NCBI GenBank assembly: GCA_017444485.1
Contig: JAFSWM010000015.1
Span: 20,193-84,192, forward strand
Source of the DNA: Bacteroidaceae bacterium
GTDB lineage: Bacteria; Bacteroidota; Bacteroidia; Bacteroidales; Bacteroidaceae
Length of the DNA stretch: 64,000 nucleotides
Direction: 5' to 3'
Program-made: the position numbers and the translations under genes
Part shown: positions 54,429 through 62,991 of the stretch, piece by piece
How positions within the stretch are numbered: the first letter of the stretch is position 1
How the letters are laid out: each line of letters opens with the position of its first letter
The notes under the pieces: model-generated
The model's input: the letters and a program-made list of their open reading frames with translations, nothing else
What the model was told of the DNA's origin: nothing
Database searches by the model: none

Positions 54429-55729
54429 TTTGTTCCAGGAATGAGTTCTAAGATTTGTTTGATGGGCATGCAGAGTTCGTTGGCCTCAAGTGAGCGGTGG
54501 TGCTGCAGGATGCTCGTGGCGGCTTTCACCATGGCGGGATAGGCAGCGCGGAGCATGTGGTTGGCATAGATGACCACCTTGACGCCCCAGTCGGCCAGTT
54601 CTTCCTCGCGCAGATGGTTGTAGGTGGTTGGCACGGCCACGATGGGGACGTAGGGATGCAAGGCATGGAAGCGTGTGCAAAACTCGCGGATGTCCTCGCC
54701 CGTCTTTTCCTTGGAGTGGATCATAATGCCGTCGGCGCCGCCCTGCTCCACGTAGGCGCAGCAGCGGGTGAGGGCGTCGTCCACCGACTTACCCGCGATG
54801 AGGCTCTCGCAGCGCGCTATGATCATGAAGTCCTTGGTGACCTGCGCGTTCTTGCCCATGCGGATCTTGGCACAAAAGTTTTCGATGCTGTCCTGTGTCT
54901 GTACCGCGTCGGTGCCAAAGAGGGAATTCTTTTTCAGCCCCGTCTTGTCTTCTATGATGACAGCCGACACGCCGTTGCGCTCCAGGGTGCGCACGGTGAA
55001 GACGAAGTGTTCGGGTTTGCCGCCCGTGTCGCCATCGTAGATGATGGGTTTGGTGGTGCATTCCAGCACGTTGGTCAGGTCCTGCATGCGTGTGGTGAGA
55101 TCCACGGCCTCGATGTCGGGCTTACCTTTGGAGGTGGAGTCGGTGAGTGAACTGCTCCACATGCCGTCGAACGACTCTGTGCCGCTATGGTCGGTGACCT
55201 CCAGGTTTTCGCAGATAAGGCCCGAGAGCCCGTCGTGCACCTCGAGGATGCGCACCACGTTCTTGGCGTCGATCAGCCTGCGCAGCGTTTTCAGTCGCAC
55301 ATCGGGTGTGGTGCCAATCTTTTTGATCTCTTTGTCGAGCGATGAGGAGTCGATGCCCTTGGTGTAGGGAATTTCTATCACCTCGCCGCCCCATTCCTGC
55401 ATCACGCTGAGGGCTTCCTCACGCAGTTCGCGGTCGGGCCCTTGCTGCCAGTCGTCGCCGTGTATCATATAGTCGGGCTTCAGTCGGCGCAGGTTGGGCG
55501 CATAACTCCATTCTTTTTGCGGCACTACGCGGCTCACGCCCCGTATGTTCTCCACCACGTTCTTGCGCTGCTCGTAGGTGAGATAGGGCAGCCGCTTGTG
55601 GCGTGCTATGGCTTTGTCGGTGAAGAGGCCCACCACGAGTTCGCCATGTTTGGCGCCCTCGTTGATGATGTGTATAAGGCCCGGGTGCATGATGTCGGCA
55701 ATCATGCCGAGATAGACGGTCTTGGTCAT
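54425..55729 (-). CDS. Phosphoenolpyruvate mutase with N-terminal nucleotidyltransferase-like domain
   Basis: 434 residues from MTKTVYLGMIADIMHPGLIH; the start at 55843 is in repeat-derived sequence and was rejected. Residues 1-135 form a cytidylyltransferase-like domain (HPGL at 15-18 in place of HxGH, and TKGIDSSSLDK). Residues about 145-434 are the PEP mutase barrel: DGDTGG (232-237) and the diagnostic EDKTGLKKNS (260-269), which separates mutases from isocitrate-lyase relatives. It forms the C-P bond by turning PEP into phosphonopyruvate. First gene of the AEP operon, with a promoter box at 55851-55858. Confidence 0.94.
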   Translation of the reverse strand: MTKTVYLGMIADIMHPGLIHIINEGAKHGELVVGLFTDKAIARHKRLPYLTYEQRKNVVENIRGVSRVVPQKEWSYAPNLRRLKPDYMIHGDDWQQGPDRELREEALSVMQEWGGEVIEIPYTKGIDSSSLDKEIKKIGTTPDVRLKTLRRLIDAKNVVRILEVHDGLSGLICENLEVTDHSGTESFDGMWSSSLTDSTSKGKPDIEAVDLTTRMQDLTNVLECTTKPIIYDGDTGGKPEHFVFTVRTLERNGVSAVIIEDKTGLKKNSLFGTDAVQTQDSIENFCAKIRMGKNAQVTKDFMIIARCESLIAGKSVDDALTRCCAYVEQGGADGIMIHSKEKTGEDIREFCTRFHALHPYVPIVAVPTTYNHLREEELADWGVKVVIYANHMLRAAYPAMVKAATSILQHHRSLEANELCMPIKQILELIPGTK

Positions 55730-55850
55730 GGTGTCGGGTTTGTGGATTGTGGCCGCGGTGTCCCTAGGAGCACGGGCGTCTTGCCTGCGGCGTTCGCATT
55801 TGTCTTGCCCGCGGGGTTCGCTCACGGAGGCAGGGCGCGGCAATTCGGCG
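55730..55850. repeat. Leader of the phosphonate operon with worn repeat-core fragments
   Basis: Contains AGGAGCACGGGCGTCTTGCC and a second GC-rich half-palindrome, resembling the core of the heptamer-bordered elements without heptamers. The transcript leader of the PEP mutase gene (about 115 nt) would include them. A further core fragment (GGGAGCGCGGGCGTCTCGCC) lies at 55917-55936. No gene is seen from 55730 to 56146. Confidence 0.45.
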
Positions 55851-55858
55851 CAAAGTTA
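55851..55858 (-). promoter_or_regulatory. Bacteroidota -7 box for the phosphonate operon
   Basis: TAACTTTG on the minus strand, 122 bp before the PEP mutase ATG. Confidence 0.55.
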
Positions 55859-56059
55859 ATACATTTTGCGGCTACGGGCGGGCGTGGTGCGTAGTTTTTG
55901 CGTGCGGCGGGCCTGGGAGCGCGGGCGTCTCGCCCGCGACGTTCGCTTCCGAGCATCCCCTCCGCACAAAGTGGGTTCGCGATGTGCCGTTCGCGCCCGC
56001 CGTGTCGCAAAATGACGGTGTAGAAACCGACGGCAGACCATATTTCTGCGCCCAACCCC

Positions 56060-56088
56060 TTGATTTTCGGAATGAACACGTATATTTG
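56060..56088 (+). promoter_or_regulatory. Bacteroidota promoter for the GH25 gene
   Basis: -7 box TATATTTG at 56081-56088 and TTG at 56060-56062 with 18 bp between them; ATG at 56147. Confidence 0.6.
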
Positions 56089-56146
56089 CAGCGCAAACTT
56101 GTGGGCCAGACGCGCCGTGGCGTGTTCCCGCAGCACTTCTTTGCCT

Positions 56147-56989
56147 ATGAATTTTCCGTTTCGCACCACGCTCCTTTGCACCCTTGCCGCCGCATGGCTC
56201 TTCATGCCCACCGCGGCCTCCGCACAGCGCAAGCCCAAACACGGGCACGACGGCCTCCCCGCTCCGGTGATGAACTCTCAGCCCGACGTCCCCTCGCGCG
56301 AAGCACCCCACGACAACCCCACGGGCGACAGCCGCCTCATCTCGCTGGCAGAGCCCGTCGTGACGCTCCCTGCTGGGCGAGGCAATATCAACAGCCTCTA
56401 CGCCGAGGGCATCGACATATCCCACCATCAGCATCACATCGACTGGGACCAGGTGGCCACAGAGCCCATCTCCTACGTCTATATCAAAGCCACCGAGGGG
56501 CGTAACTTCGTGGACGACCGCTATGCGCGCAACATCCGTGAGGCACACCGCGTGGGCCTGAGCGTGGGCAGTTACCACTTCTACCGCCCCAACATCCCCT
56601 GGACGGAGCAGTTTGCCAACATGACGTCCATCGTGAAGGTGGAAGAGCAAGACCTCGTGCCGCTCATCGACGTCGAGGTGCGCGGATCGGTCAGCTCGGC
56701 CAAATTCATCGCCGACCTGTCGCTCTTTGTCGAGGCTGTGGAGAAACACTACGGCAAGCGCCCGCTCATCTACTCCGGTCAGAACTTCTACAACAGCCAC
56801 CTGGCGGGCCATTTCCCGCAGCATCAGTTCATGATAGCCCGCTACAATGCCGACCGCCCCTTGCTCTCCGACGGAAAGGACTATATCATCTGGCAGTATT
56901 CGGAAAGCGGGCGCGTGCCGGGCATTCGTACCAACGTGGACCGCAGCCGCATCATCGGCGACTTCTCGCTGAGAGAACTGGGTATGTAA
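56147..56989 (+). CDS. Secreted GH25 lysozyme-like muramidase
   Basis: 280 residues from MNFPFRTTLLCTLAAAWLFMPTAASAQ, a signal peptide; the ATG at 56060 is ahead of the promoter box. After a short linker the GH25 domain runs about 85-280: GIDISHHQHHIDWDQV (catalytic Asp in the DxSH motif), YIKATEGRNFVDDRYARNI, SYHFYRP and PLIDVEVRG (second acidic pair, here D-V-E), and YIIWQYSESGRVPGI. It should cleave peptidoglycan in the periplasm or outside the cell. Transcribed away from the phosphonate operon. Confidence 0.92.
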   Translation: MNFPFRTTLLCTLAAAWLFMPTAASAQRKPKHGHDGLPAPVMNSQPDVPSREAPHDNPTGDSRLISLAEPVVTLPAGRGNINSLYAEGIDISHHQHHIDWDQVATEPISYVYIKATEGRNFVDDRYARNIREAHRVGLSVGSYHFYRPNIPWTEQFANMTSIVKVEEQDLVPLIDVEVRGSVSSAKFIADLSLFVEAVEKHYGKRPLIYSGQNFYNSHLAGHFPQHQFMIARYNADRPLLSDGKDYIIWQYSESGRVPGIRTNVDRSRIIGDFSLRELGM

Positions 56990-57004
56990 TCCTGCCCACG
57001 GCAG

Positions 57005-57182
57005 CGGGGACAAAGTCGCCTTGCGCCGTCTCTTTTTTATTCGCCACAACCCTCGTCTTTACGGGTGCGGACACTGAAAAACCCTTTGCCGAGGCGGGAA
57101 AACGCCCAACGGACTTCGGCGCGACAAGATCGGACCTGGAAAAAACTACAAAGCCAATAGTTTTTTCCAGGTCCGATCTTGT
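57005..57182. repeat. Hairpin-family copy 3 (24-bp perfect stem)
   Basis: Starts with GGGGACAAAGTCGCCTTGCG, has CGGACTTCG at 57110, then a perfect 24-bp inverted repeat (57125-57148 and 57158-57181; arms begin CAAGATCGGACCTGG) with loop CAAAGCCAA. The loop is the complement of the loop core in copy 2 (TTGGCTTTG). The rest of the 313-bp gap to the antiporter gene shows nothing else. Confidence 0.65.
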
Positions 57183-57302
57183 TTCGCCACTTTCTGCGCG
57201 GCCCTTTGTGGCATGGGCCACTGTGCGGCCTTTCTGGCCTGCGGTGCAAAGATAAACGCTGCTACGCCGCCGGGCAGGGACACTTTGCTCGCCCGCCTCC
57301 GC

Positions 57303-58628
57303 TCAGCGCGAGTATTTCCTGGGCAGACGTAGCACGATGGCCGTCAGCGCCACGGCAGCGGTGAGCATGGGATAGTAGAGCGTGGGGATAATCTCCACGG
57401 GGTTGAGCCCCGCCAATCCTGCGGCCATGAGCAGTTGCGCACCATAGGGGATGAGGCCCTGCACGGCGCACGAGAAAGTGTCGAGGATGGAGGCGCTGCG
57501 GCGCTTATCCACGCCGTAGCGTTCGGCGATGTCGTTGCTGATGCGCCCCACGGAGAGGATGGCCACGGTGTTGTTGGCCGTGCAGAGGTTGGTGAGGCTC
57601 ACCAGGGCAGCAATCGTCAGTTCCGCCCCGCGAGTGGTACGCACGCGACGCGTCAGGCGGTGGATGAGGTAGGTGATGCCACCGCTCAGACGCACCGTCT
57701 CGAGGATGCCGCCCGCCAGCATCGACACGATGATCAGTTCGCCCATATCGCCGATGCCTTGTGTGGCTTCGCTCATCCAGGTGGCCCCGTCGAAGGCCCC
57801 AGTGAGTAGCCCAATCAGGCCGGTGGCTACGTTGGCCAGGAGCAACACGGCCAGCACGTTCATGCCAGCCATGGCCAGCATCACCACGAGCAGGTAGGGG
57901 ATCACTTTCACGAACATCGTGGCCTCAATGTCGGGGATGTCGGTGAGCACGGCGGGACCGCGGCCCATGAAGAGGTAGATGGCCAGTGTGAAGATGGCGG
58001 CGGGGAGCACGATGCGCACATTGGCGCGAAACTTGTCGGAGAGCAGGCAGCCCTGTGTGCGGGTGGCCACGATGGTGGTGTCGCTGATGAAACTCAGGTT
58101 GTCGCCGAAGAAGGCACCACCCACCGCTGCTGCCGTGAGCGTTGCAACGGGTATGCCGCTGGGTGCGGCCAGGCCAGCGGCAACGGGCACGATGGCCACG
58201 ATGGTACCTATGCTGGTGCCCACGCTGAACGACACGATGCAGGAGGCCGTGAAGATGCCAGCCAGCAACATCTTGGGCGGCAGCACGGCCAGCGTGAGGC
58301 AGACGGCGGCATCGGCGGCTCCGGTGGCCTTTGCGGTGGCGGCAAAGGCGCCGGCGAGGATGAAGATCCATACCATCAGCAGCAGGCTGGGCGAGCCGGC
58401 GCCGCGCGCGAAGCAGTCCAGGCGTGTCTCCAACGGCAGCCCGCGCAGGGTGAACAGCGAGTAGCAGGCCGTAAGCACGAAGACGATGAGCACGGGGGCC
58501 TGTGAGATACCGCCACACAGCAGTCCTAAGACCACGAAGAGGGCTGCCATCACCGGTAGGGGGCTTAGTGCCAATGCGCCGTGGCGACGCGGCTTGCGGC
58601 GCAGGGGGGAATAGGTGGGGGAAACCAT
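57303..58628 (-). CDS. NhaC-family Na+/H+ antiporter-like permease
   Basis: 441 residues, about 12 membrane segments. FSVGTSIGTIVAIVPVAAGLA and GGAFFGDNLSFISDTTIVATRTQGC are the signature of the NhaC/arginine-ornithine antiporter-like family; TNLCTANNTVAILSVGRI and SCAVQGLIPYGAQ near the end also match. It probably exchanges sodium or an organic acid for protons. Single gene with a promoter box 66 bp upstream. The ion or substrate is not determined by sequence. Confidence 0.87.
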   Translation of the reverse strand: MVSPTYSPLRRKPRRHGALALSPLPVMAALFVVLGLLCGGISQAPVLIVFVLTACYSLFTLRGLPLETRLDCFARGAGSPSLLLMVWIFILAGAFAATAKATGAADAAVCLTLAVLPPKMLLAGIFTASCIVSFSVGTSIGTIVAIVPVAAGLAAPSGIPVATLTAAAVGGAFFGDNLSFISDTTIVATRTQGCLLSDKFRANVRIVLPAAIFTLAIYLFMGRGPAVLTDIPDIEATMFVKVIPYLLVVMLAMAGMNVLAVLLLANVATGLIGLLTGAFDGATWMSEATQGIGDMGELIIVSMLAGGILETVRLSGGITYLIHRLTRRVRTTRGAELTIAALVSLTNLCTANNTVAILSVGRISNDIAERYGVDKRRSASILDTFSCAVQGLIPYGAQLLMAAGLAGLNPVEIIPTLYYPMLTAAVALTAIVLRLPRKYSR

Positions 58629-58693
58629 AGGTAGGTAGATAGAAGGGGAGCGTGGCGGAGTGCCACGAGGAGTGCGGAAACGGATTGTTGGGG

Positions 58694-58701
58694 CAAAAGT
58701 A
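58694..58701 (-). promoter_or_regulatory. Bacteroidota -7 box upstream of the antiporter gene
   Basis: TACTTTTG on the minus strand, 66 bp before the ATG at 58628. Confidence 0.55.
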
Positions 58702-58762
58702 AGGAAAAGGCACGGATTGCGACAGTGGCGTGCCGAAAAGATAGTAGCGGCGTGCCTGGGTA

Positions 58763-60610
58763 TCAGCGTCTCTGGCGTGTCTCGCCCAGCGTAGCAAGGG
58801 TGTCGTAGAGGGTTTGCAGGTAGGCCTGTGCGCGGCGCGCTGTCTGTCGTGGCGCAGGGCCTTGGCTCATGACCGTCTTGTGGGTGGCGATGTCGGTGAT
58901 GTGCATGCCATCGGCATCAACCATGCCAAACACGTTGGGGGTGGAGAAGAAGGCGCGGCGGGGCGTGTCGGGGCTGAAAATGTCCTTGCTGAACGGGAAG
59001 TTGGTGGCAGGCAGGCCCAGCGCACCGAGCAGCGTGGCGGCGATGTCGGTCTGGTCGGCAAGGGTGTCCACCGTGCCGCGGCGGGTGAGTGCACCGCCTG
59101 TTAGGATAAGGGGTATGCGGTAGCGGTCGGGCGAGGTGTCGGGAATGTTCTCGGGGTATGCCCCCATGTGGTCGGGCACGATGACCAGCAGCGTGTTTTC
59201 CCAACGCGGCGATGCCTGGAGGGTGCTGACGAAGTGGCCCACCACGCTGTCGGTGTAGCAGAAGGCATTCAGGCGAACGTTCGCCTTACGCTTGTAGGGC
59301 ACTTCGAACGGCTCGTGGCTGCTGCTGGTTTGCACCACACAGAAGCGCGGCTGCGACGACGCCGTGGCCAGTTCCGACTGCACCTTGTCGAACAGTACGT
59401 GGTCGTGTACGCCCCATTTGCTGAGCCGCTCGGAAACAGGGAAGTCCGTGTCGCAGACAATCCGGTTGAACCCCGTGTTGTGCAGGTAGGAGCGCATGTT
59501 GCAGAAGTCGGCGTCGCCACCGTAATAGTAGGTGGTGGAATACCCGGCCTGCCTCAACGTGGCGGCGATGCCTGGCAGTTGTGCCGTTTTGGCGGGGTAT
59601 TTCATTACGCTCGTGGTGGGCTGCGCAGGGAAGGCGCTCAGGATGGCCACCAGGCCCCTGTCGGTGCGGAAACTGCTGGCATAGAAATTGGTGAACAGCA
59701 ATCCCCGCCGAGCGATGGTGTCCAGGCATACCGCTGCATCCGACTCGCCGCCCAGCGTGGACATGAGGTGCGAGGAGAAACTCTCCAGCACGAGGAGAAC
59801 AATGTCGGGCCGGCTGCCGGAACGGATCAAGGTGCTCCCGGAGGGCGTGCCGCCCGACCTCATCAGGCTGTCAAACACGGCGCGGCGCTCCGTCTCGTCG
59901 AGGAAGCGGAACTGCGTGGCGAAGGCGGACTGTTTGGACAGCGACTCAAGTACGCTGAACACGGGATTTACCGCTGCGTGGTTCAGTCGGGGCGTATCGC
60001 TGAAATAGGCCTGCCCCGTGTTCATGGTCGATACGGTGACGCCGCCGCGTGCGAGCAAGAAGAGTGCGGAGGTGAGAAGCACCAGCACCAGTGTCTGTGT
60101 CACACGTCGTGTTGAAACGCTGAGGCATCGCAATGCGAAGCAGCGGTCCCAGCACCATGCCAAGCCGCCTGCGAGCAAGAGGGTGATGATAAGCCCCACG
60201 GCCACCTCCCACAGGCTGACACTGGCCAGCGCATCGGCGGGCGAGGAGGTGAAATAGAACAGCGGGGTAGCATCGAGCGGGAACTGCCAGTGGGGATACA
60301 GCGCGATGTTGAGCGTCAAGCACACTGCCGCCGTCAGCCCCGCCATGGCGAAATAGACGCGTGCCGCAAGCCGAAGCCATTTGCCATCGGTCCACACAGA
60401 GGCGATGAGCAGCAGGGCAGGTAGGGCCATCAGGTAGGCCGCGATGGAGAGGTCGAGCGGCAAACCATGGAGCATGCATCCCGCGAGGTCAGAAAGAACT
60501 GCTGGCACACCGCCATTGGGCGTTAGCAGCAGGAAGAGCGGCTTGCTCAGCACGAAGGGCAGCGCCAGGGCGACGTAGGTGGCGAAGAATATGGCGAGAC
60601 GGCGTTTCAT
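58763..60610 (-). CDS. LTA-synthase-like membrane sulfatase-fold enzyme
   Basis: 615 residues. About five membrane segments in the first 200 residues, then an alkaline-phosphatase-superfamily domain (about 260-570): DIVLLVLESFSSHLMSTLGGE (metal Glu), FYASSFRTDRGLVAILSAFP with the nucleophile Thr, VVQTSSSHEPFEVP and VIVPDHMGAYPENI. This is the LTA synthase / phosphoglycerol transferase layout found widely in Bacteroidota, where no LTA exists. It likely adds a phospho-substituent (phosphoethanolamine or phosphoglycerol) to a lipid or glycan outside the inner membrane. Single gene with a promoter box 28 bp upstream. Confidence 0.87.
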   Translation of the reverse strand: MKRRLAIFFATYVALALPFVLSKPLFLLLTPNGGVPAVLSDLAGCMLHGLPLDLSIAAYLMALPALLLIASVWTDGKWLRLAARVYFAMAGLTAAVCLTLNIALYPHWQFPLDATPLFYFTSSPADALASVSLWEVAVGLIITLLLAGGLAWCWDRCFALRCLSVSTRRVTQTLVLVLLTSALFLLARGGVTVSTMNTGQAYFSDTPRLNHAAVNPVFSVLESLSKQSAFATQFRFLDETERRAVFDSLMRSGGTPSGSTLIRSGSRPDIVLLVLESFSSHLMSTLGGESDAAVCLDTIARRGLLFTNFYASSFRTDRGLVAILSAFPAQPTTSVMKYPAKTAQLPGIAATLRQAGYSTTYYYGGDADFCNMRSYLHNTGFNRIVCDTDFPVSERLSKWGVHDHVLFDKVQSELATASSQPRFCVVQTSSSHEPFEVPYKRKANVRLNAFCYTDSVVGHFVSTLQASPRWENTLLVIVPDHMGAYPENIPDTSPDRYRIPLILTGGALTRRGTVDTLADQTDIAATLLGALGLPATNFPFSKDIFSPDTPRRAFFSTPNVFGMVDADGMHITDIATHKTVMSQGPAPRQTARRAQAYLQTLYDTLATLGETRQRR

Positions 60611-60938
60611 TCGGGTGCAGGTGCGATTTTGCGGCTACAAAGATAAGGATAAATCTCCGTTCGGGGGAGCGTGTATGTACCGCCCGCGACCACATCGCCC
60701 GCTGTTAGGCCCGCAAAACGAAGAGTTGAGGTTGCCGCCACGGTTATAAGGGCAAAAATGGCACGCTGAAGTGGCAGAATGGAGAAGATAACCGTATCTT
60801 TGCTTCACGATACCTGAAATTAGAATGCACGAAGGCGGACATTTTCGCCGTGGGTGCTAACGACCCTCGCTTAGGGGCTTCGGTGCGCAGGTAAGACCGC
60901 TGAAATACATGCTGTAAGCGCAAATTATTCTCCCTGAT
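60611..60938. promoter_or_regulatory. Divergent promoter region between the LTA-synthase-like and GH20 genes
   Basis: 328 bp with no gene. A leftward -7 box TATCTTTG lies at 60638-60645 (minus strand) and a rightward one, TATCTTTG, at 60795-60802. The rightward leader is about 130 nt long; no regulator site was recognised. Confidence 0.6.
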
Positions 60939-62987
60939 ATGAAAAAGACCTTTTTGCTCTTGCTGCTCGGGCTGCTCATGCCCCTGCTTGGCACGGCCAA
61001 GGTGGAGCACCTGCTTCCCATGCCACAGTCAGTCACAACGCTTCAAGGCGAAATCTTCTTCCGCCTGGGGCGTGCGGTATGCCTCGACGACCCCACCGAC
61101 ACCTGGCTGCTGCGCCATTTCTTTGAACAGCACGGCGGCATCCGCGAACAGGGTGGACCGAGAGTGAAAGTGGCGCTGGACCCCACACTGGGAACGTTCG
61201 ACTACGCCCTGCCCGGCTTCCCCGACGAGGGCTATTCGCTCATCGTGACCAAGAACGCCATCAGCATACGCGCCGTTACACAGATGGGCGTGATACGCGC
61301 CACACAGACGCTGATGCAACTGGCCGAAGGATGGGGCACAGGGCAGGAGAGGATAGAGGCTGTGCGTATCACCGACTTCCCCGCCTTCAAACTGCGCGGC
61401 TGGATGCACGACGTGGGACGCTCCTACATCTCCGTTGAGGAACTGAAGCGCGAAATCGACCTCCTCGCGCGCTTCAAGATCAATGTGTTCCACTGGCACC
61501 TCACGGAGAACCAAGCCTGGCGCTTCGAGGTCAAAGCCTTCCCGCAACTCACCGCCGACACCTCCATGACACGTCTGCCAGGGAAATACTACACACAGGC
61601 AGAGTGTAGCGAGATAGAGACCTACGCCGCACAACGCGGCGTGACAGTCATTCCCGAAATCGACATGCCCGGCCACAGCGCAGCCTTCCGCCATGCCATG
61701 GGCTTCGACATGCAGACCGACGAGGGCGTGGCAGTACTCAAGAAGGTGCTGGCAGAAGTCATCGCCACCTTCCCCCGCGCACCCTACATACACCTCGGTG
61801 GCGATGAGGTGAGGATACACTACCCGCAGTTCCTCCCCACGCTCGCTGCCGTGGTGCGCAATGCCGGCAAGCACGTGGTGACGTGGAACCGCCTGGTGAA
61901 CATCGAGGTGTCGCCCGAGTTTGCTGACATGACGCAGATGTGGGCCACGTCGGGCAAGAAGATTAGCGGCCTGCCCAACATCGACTGCCGCTACGTCTAT
62001 ACCAACCATATGGACGTCTTTGCCGACCTCGTGGGAATCTTCCGTAGCAACATCTACTACGAGCAACGCGGCAACCCCGACGTGGCCGGCACCATCGTTT
62101 GCACCTGGAACGACCGCCAACTGCCCGCCGAGGCCGACATCATCAGTCAGAACAACCTCTACGCCTACATGCTCGTCACCGCCTGGCGTGCCTGGCGAGG
62201 CGGCGGCCTGCAATACATTGAGGACGGCGGCACCATGCTCCCAGAGAGCGGACCCGAATACGACGAGTTCTGCGAATGGGAGCAGCGATTCCTCTTCCAT
62301 AAAGCCCACTCCCTGGCCGGCGAGCCCGTGCCCTACGTAAAGCAGACCAACGTGCATTGGCGCATCACCGACGCCTTCCCCAATGGCGGCGACGCCGCGC
62401 GCATCCTGCCGCCCGACACCCTCGGACCCCAGCAGCAGTACACCCTCGACGGACAAACCTACACCACCCGAACCGCCACTGGCGCAGGCATCTACCTGCG
62501 ACACACCTGGGCCGCACCGAGGCTGCCAAGGGTGATGATACCCACCTTCTTCAACAACTCAGAAGCACAGACCACGGCCTACGCATGGACTTACGTGTGG
62601 TCGCCCAGCGAACAGACACTCGGCGCACAGGTGGAGTTCTACAACTACGGGCGCTCCGAGCGCGACCTGCCGCCACAAGCAGGACAATGGGACCGCTACG
62701 GATCGCGCATCTGGGTGAACGGACAGCCACTCGCACCACCCGCATGGGACAACGCCGGACTCACAGAGGTCTCCTCCGAGACGCTCCTGCAAAACGAGAA
62801 CTTCCCTGCACGCAACCCCCTCCCCGTGACGCTGCGAGCCGGATGGAACACCGTCTTTATCAAACTTCCCTTCAACCCCGACGGAGGGCAGCGGCTCAAA
62901 AAGTGGATGTTCACCTTCGTACTTACCGACCTCGACGGACGCAATGCCGCAGAAGGCATCAGATATTCCAGCGCTATAAAACCTTAA
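60939..62987 (+). CDS. Secreted beta-N-acetylhexosaminidase (GH20)
   Basis: 682 residues. Signal peptide (about 1-20). GH20b N-domain (about 22-145), then the barrel: LRGWMHDVGRSYISVEELKREIDLLARFKINVFHWHLTENQAWRFE in order, EIDMPGHSAAF, and catalytic YIHLGGDEVRI (Asp-Glu pair about 285-286). A beta-rich C-terminal part (about 480-682) has a probable carbohydrate-binding fold. It releases N-acetylglucosamine or -galactosamine from host glycans or chitin-like chains. The SGNH esterase gene starts 4 bp later, suggesting joint removal of sugars and acyl groups. Confidence 0.92.
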   Translation: MKKTFLLLLLGLLMPLLGTAKVEHLLPMPQSVTTLQGEIFFRLGRAVCLDDPTDTWLLRHFFEQHGGIREQGGPRVKVALDPTLGTFDYALPGFPDEGYSLIVTKNAISIRAVTQMGVIRATQTLMQLAEGWGTGQERIEAVRITDFPAFKLRGWMHDVGRSYISVEELKREIDLLARFKINVFHWHLTENQAWRFEVKAFPQLTADTSMTRLPGKYYTQAECSEIETYAAQRGVTVIPEIDMPGHSAAFRHAMGFDMQTDEGVAVLKKVLAEVIATFPRAPYIHLGGDEVRIHYPQFLPTLAAVVRNAGKHVVTWNRLVNIEVSPEFADMTQMWATSGKKISGLPNIDCRYVYTNHMDVFADLVGIFRSNIYYEQRGNPDVAGTIVCTWNDRQLPAEADIISQNNLYAYMLVTAWRAWRGGGLQYIEDGGTMLPESGPEYDEFCEWEQRFLFHKAHSLAGEPVPYVKQTNVHWRITDAFPNGGDAARILPPDTLGPQQQYTLDGQTYTTRTATGAGIYLRHTWAAPRLPRVMIPTFFNNSEAQTTAYAWTYVWSPSEQTLGAQVEFYNYGRSERDLPPQAGQWDRYGSRIWVNGQPLAPPAWDNAGLTEVSSETLLQNENFPARNPLPVTLRAGWNTVFIKLPFNPDGGQRLKKWMFTFVLTDLDGRNAAEGIRYSSAIKP

Positions 62988-62991
62988 TCCC

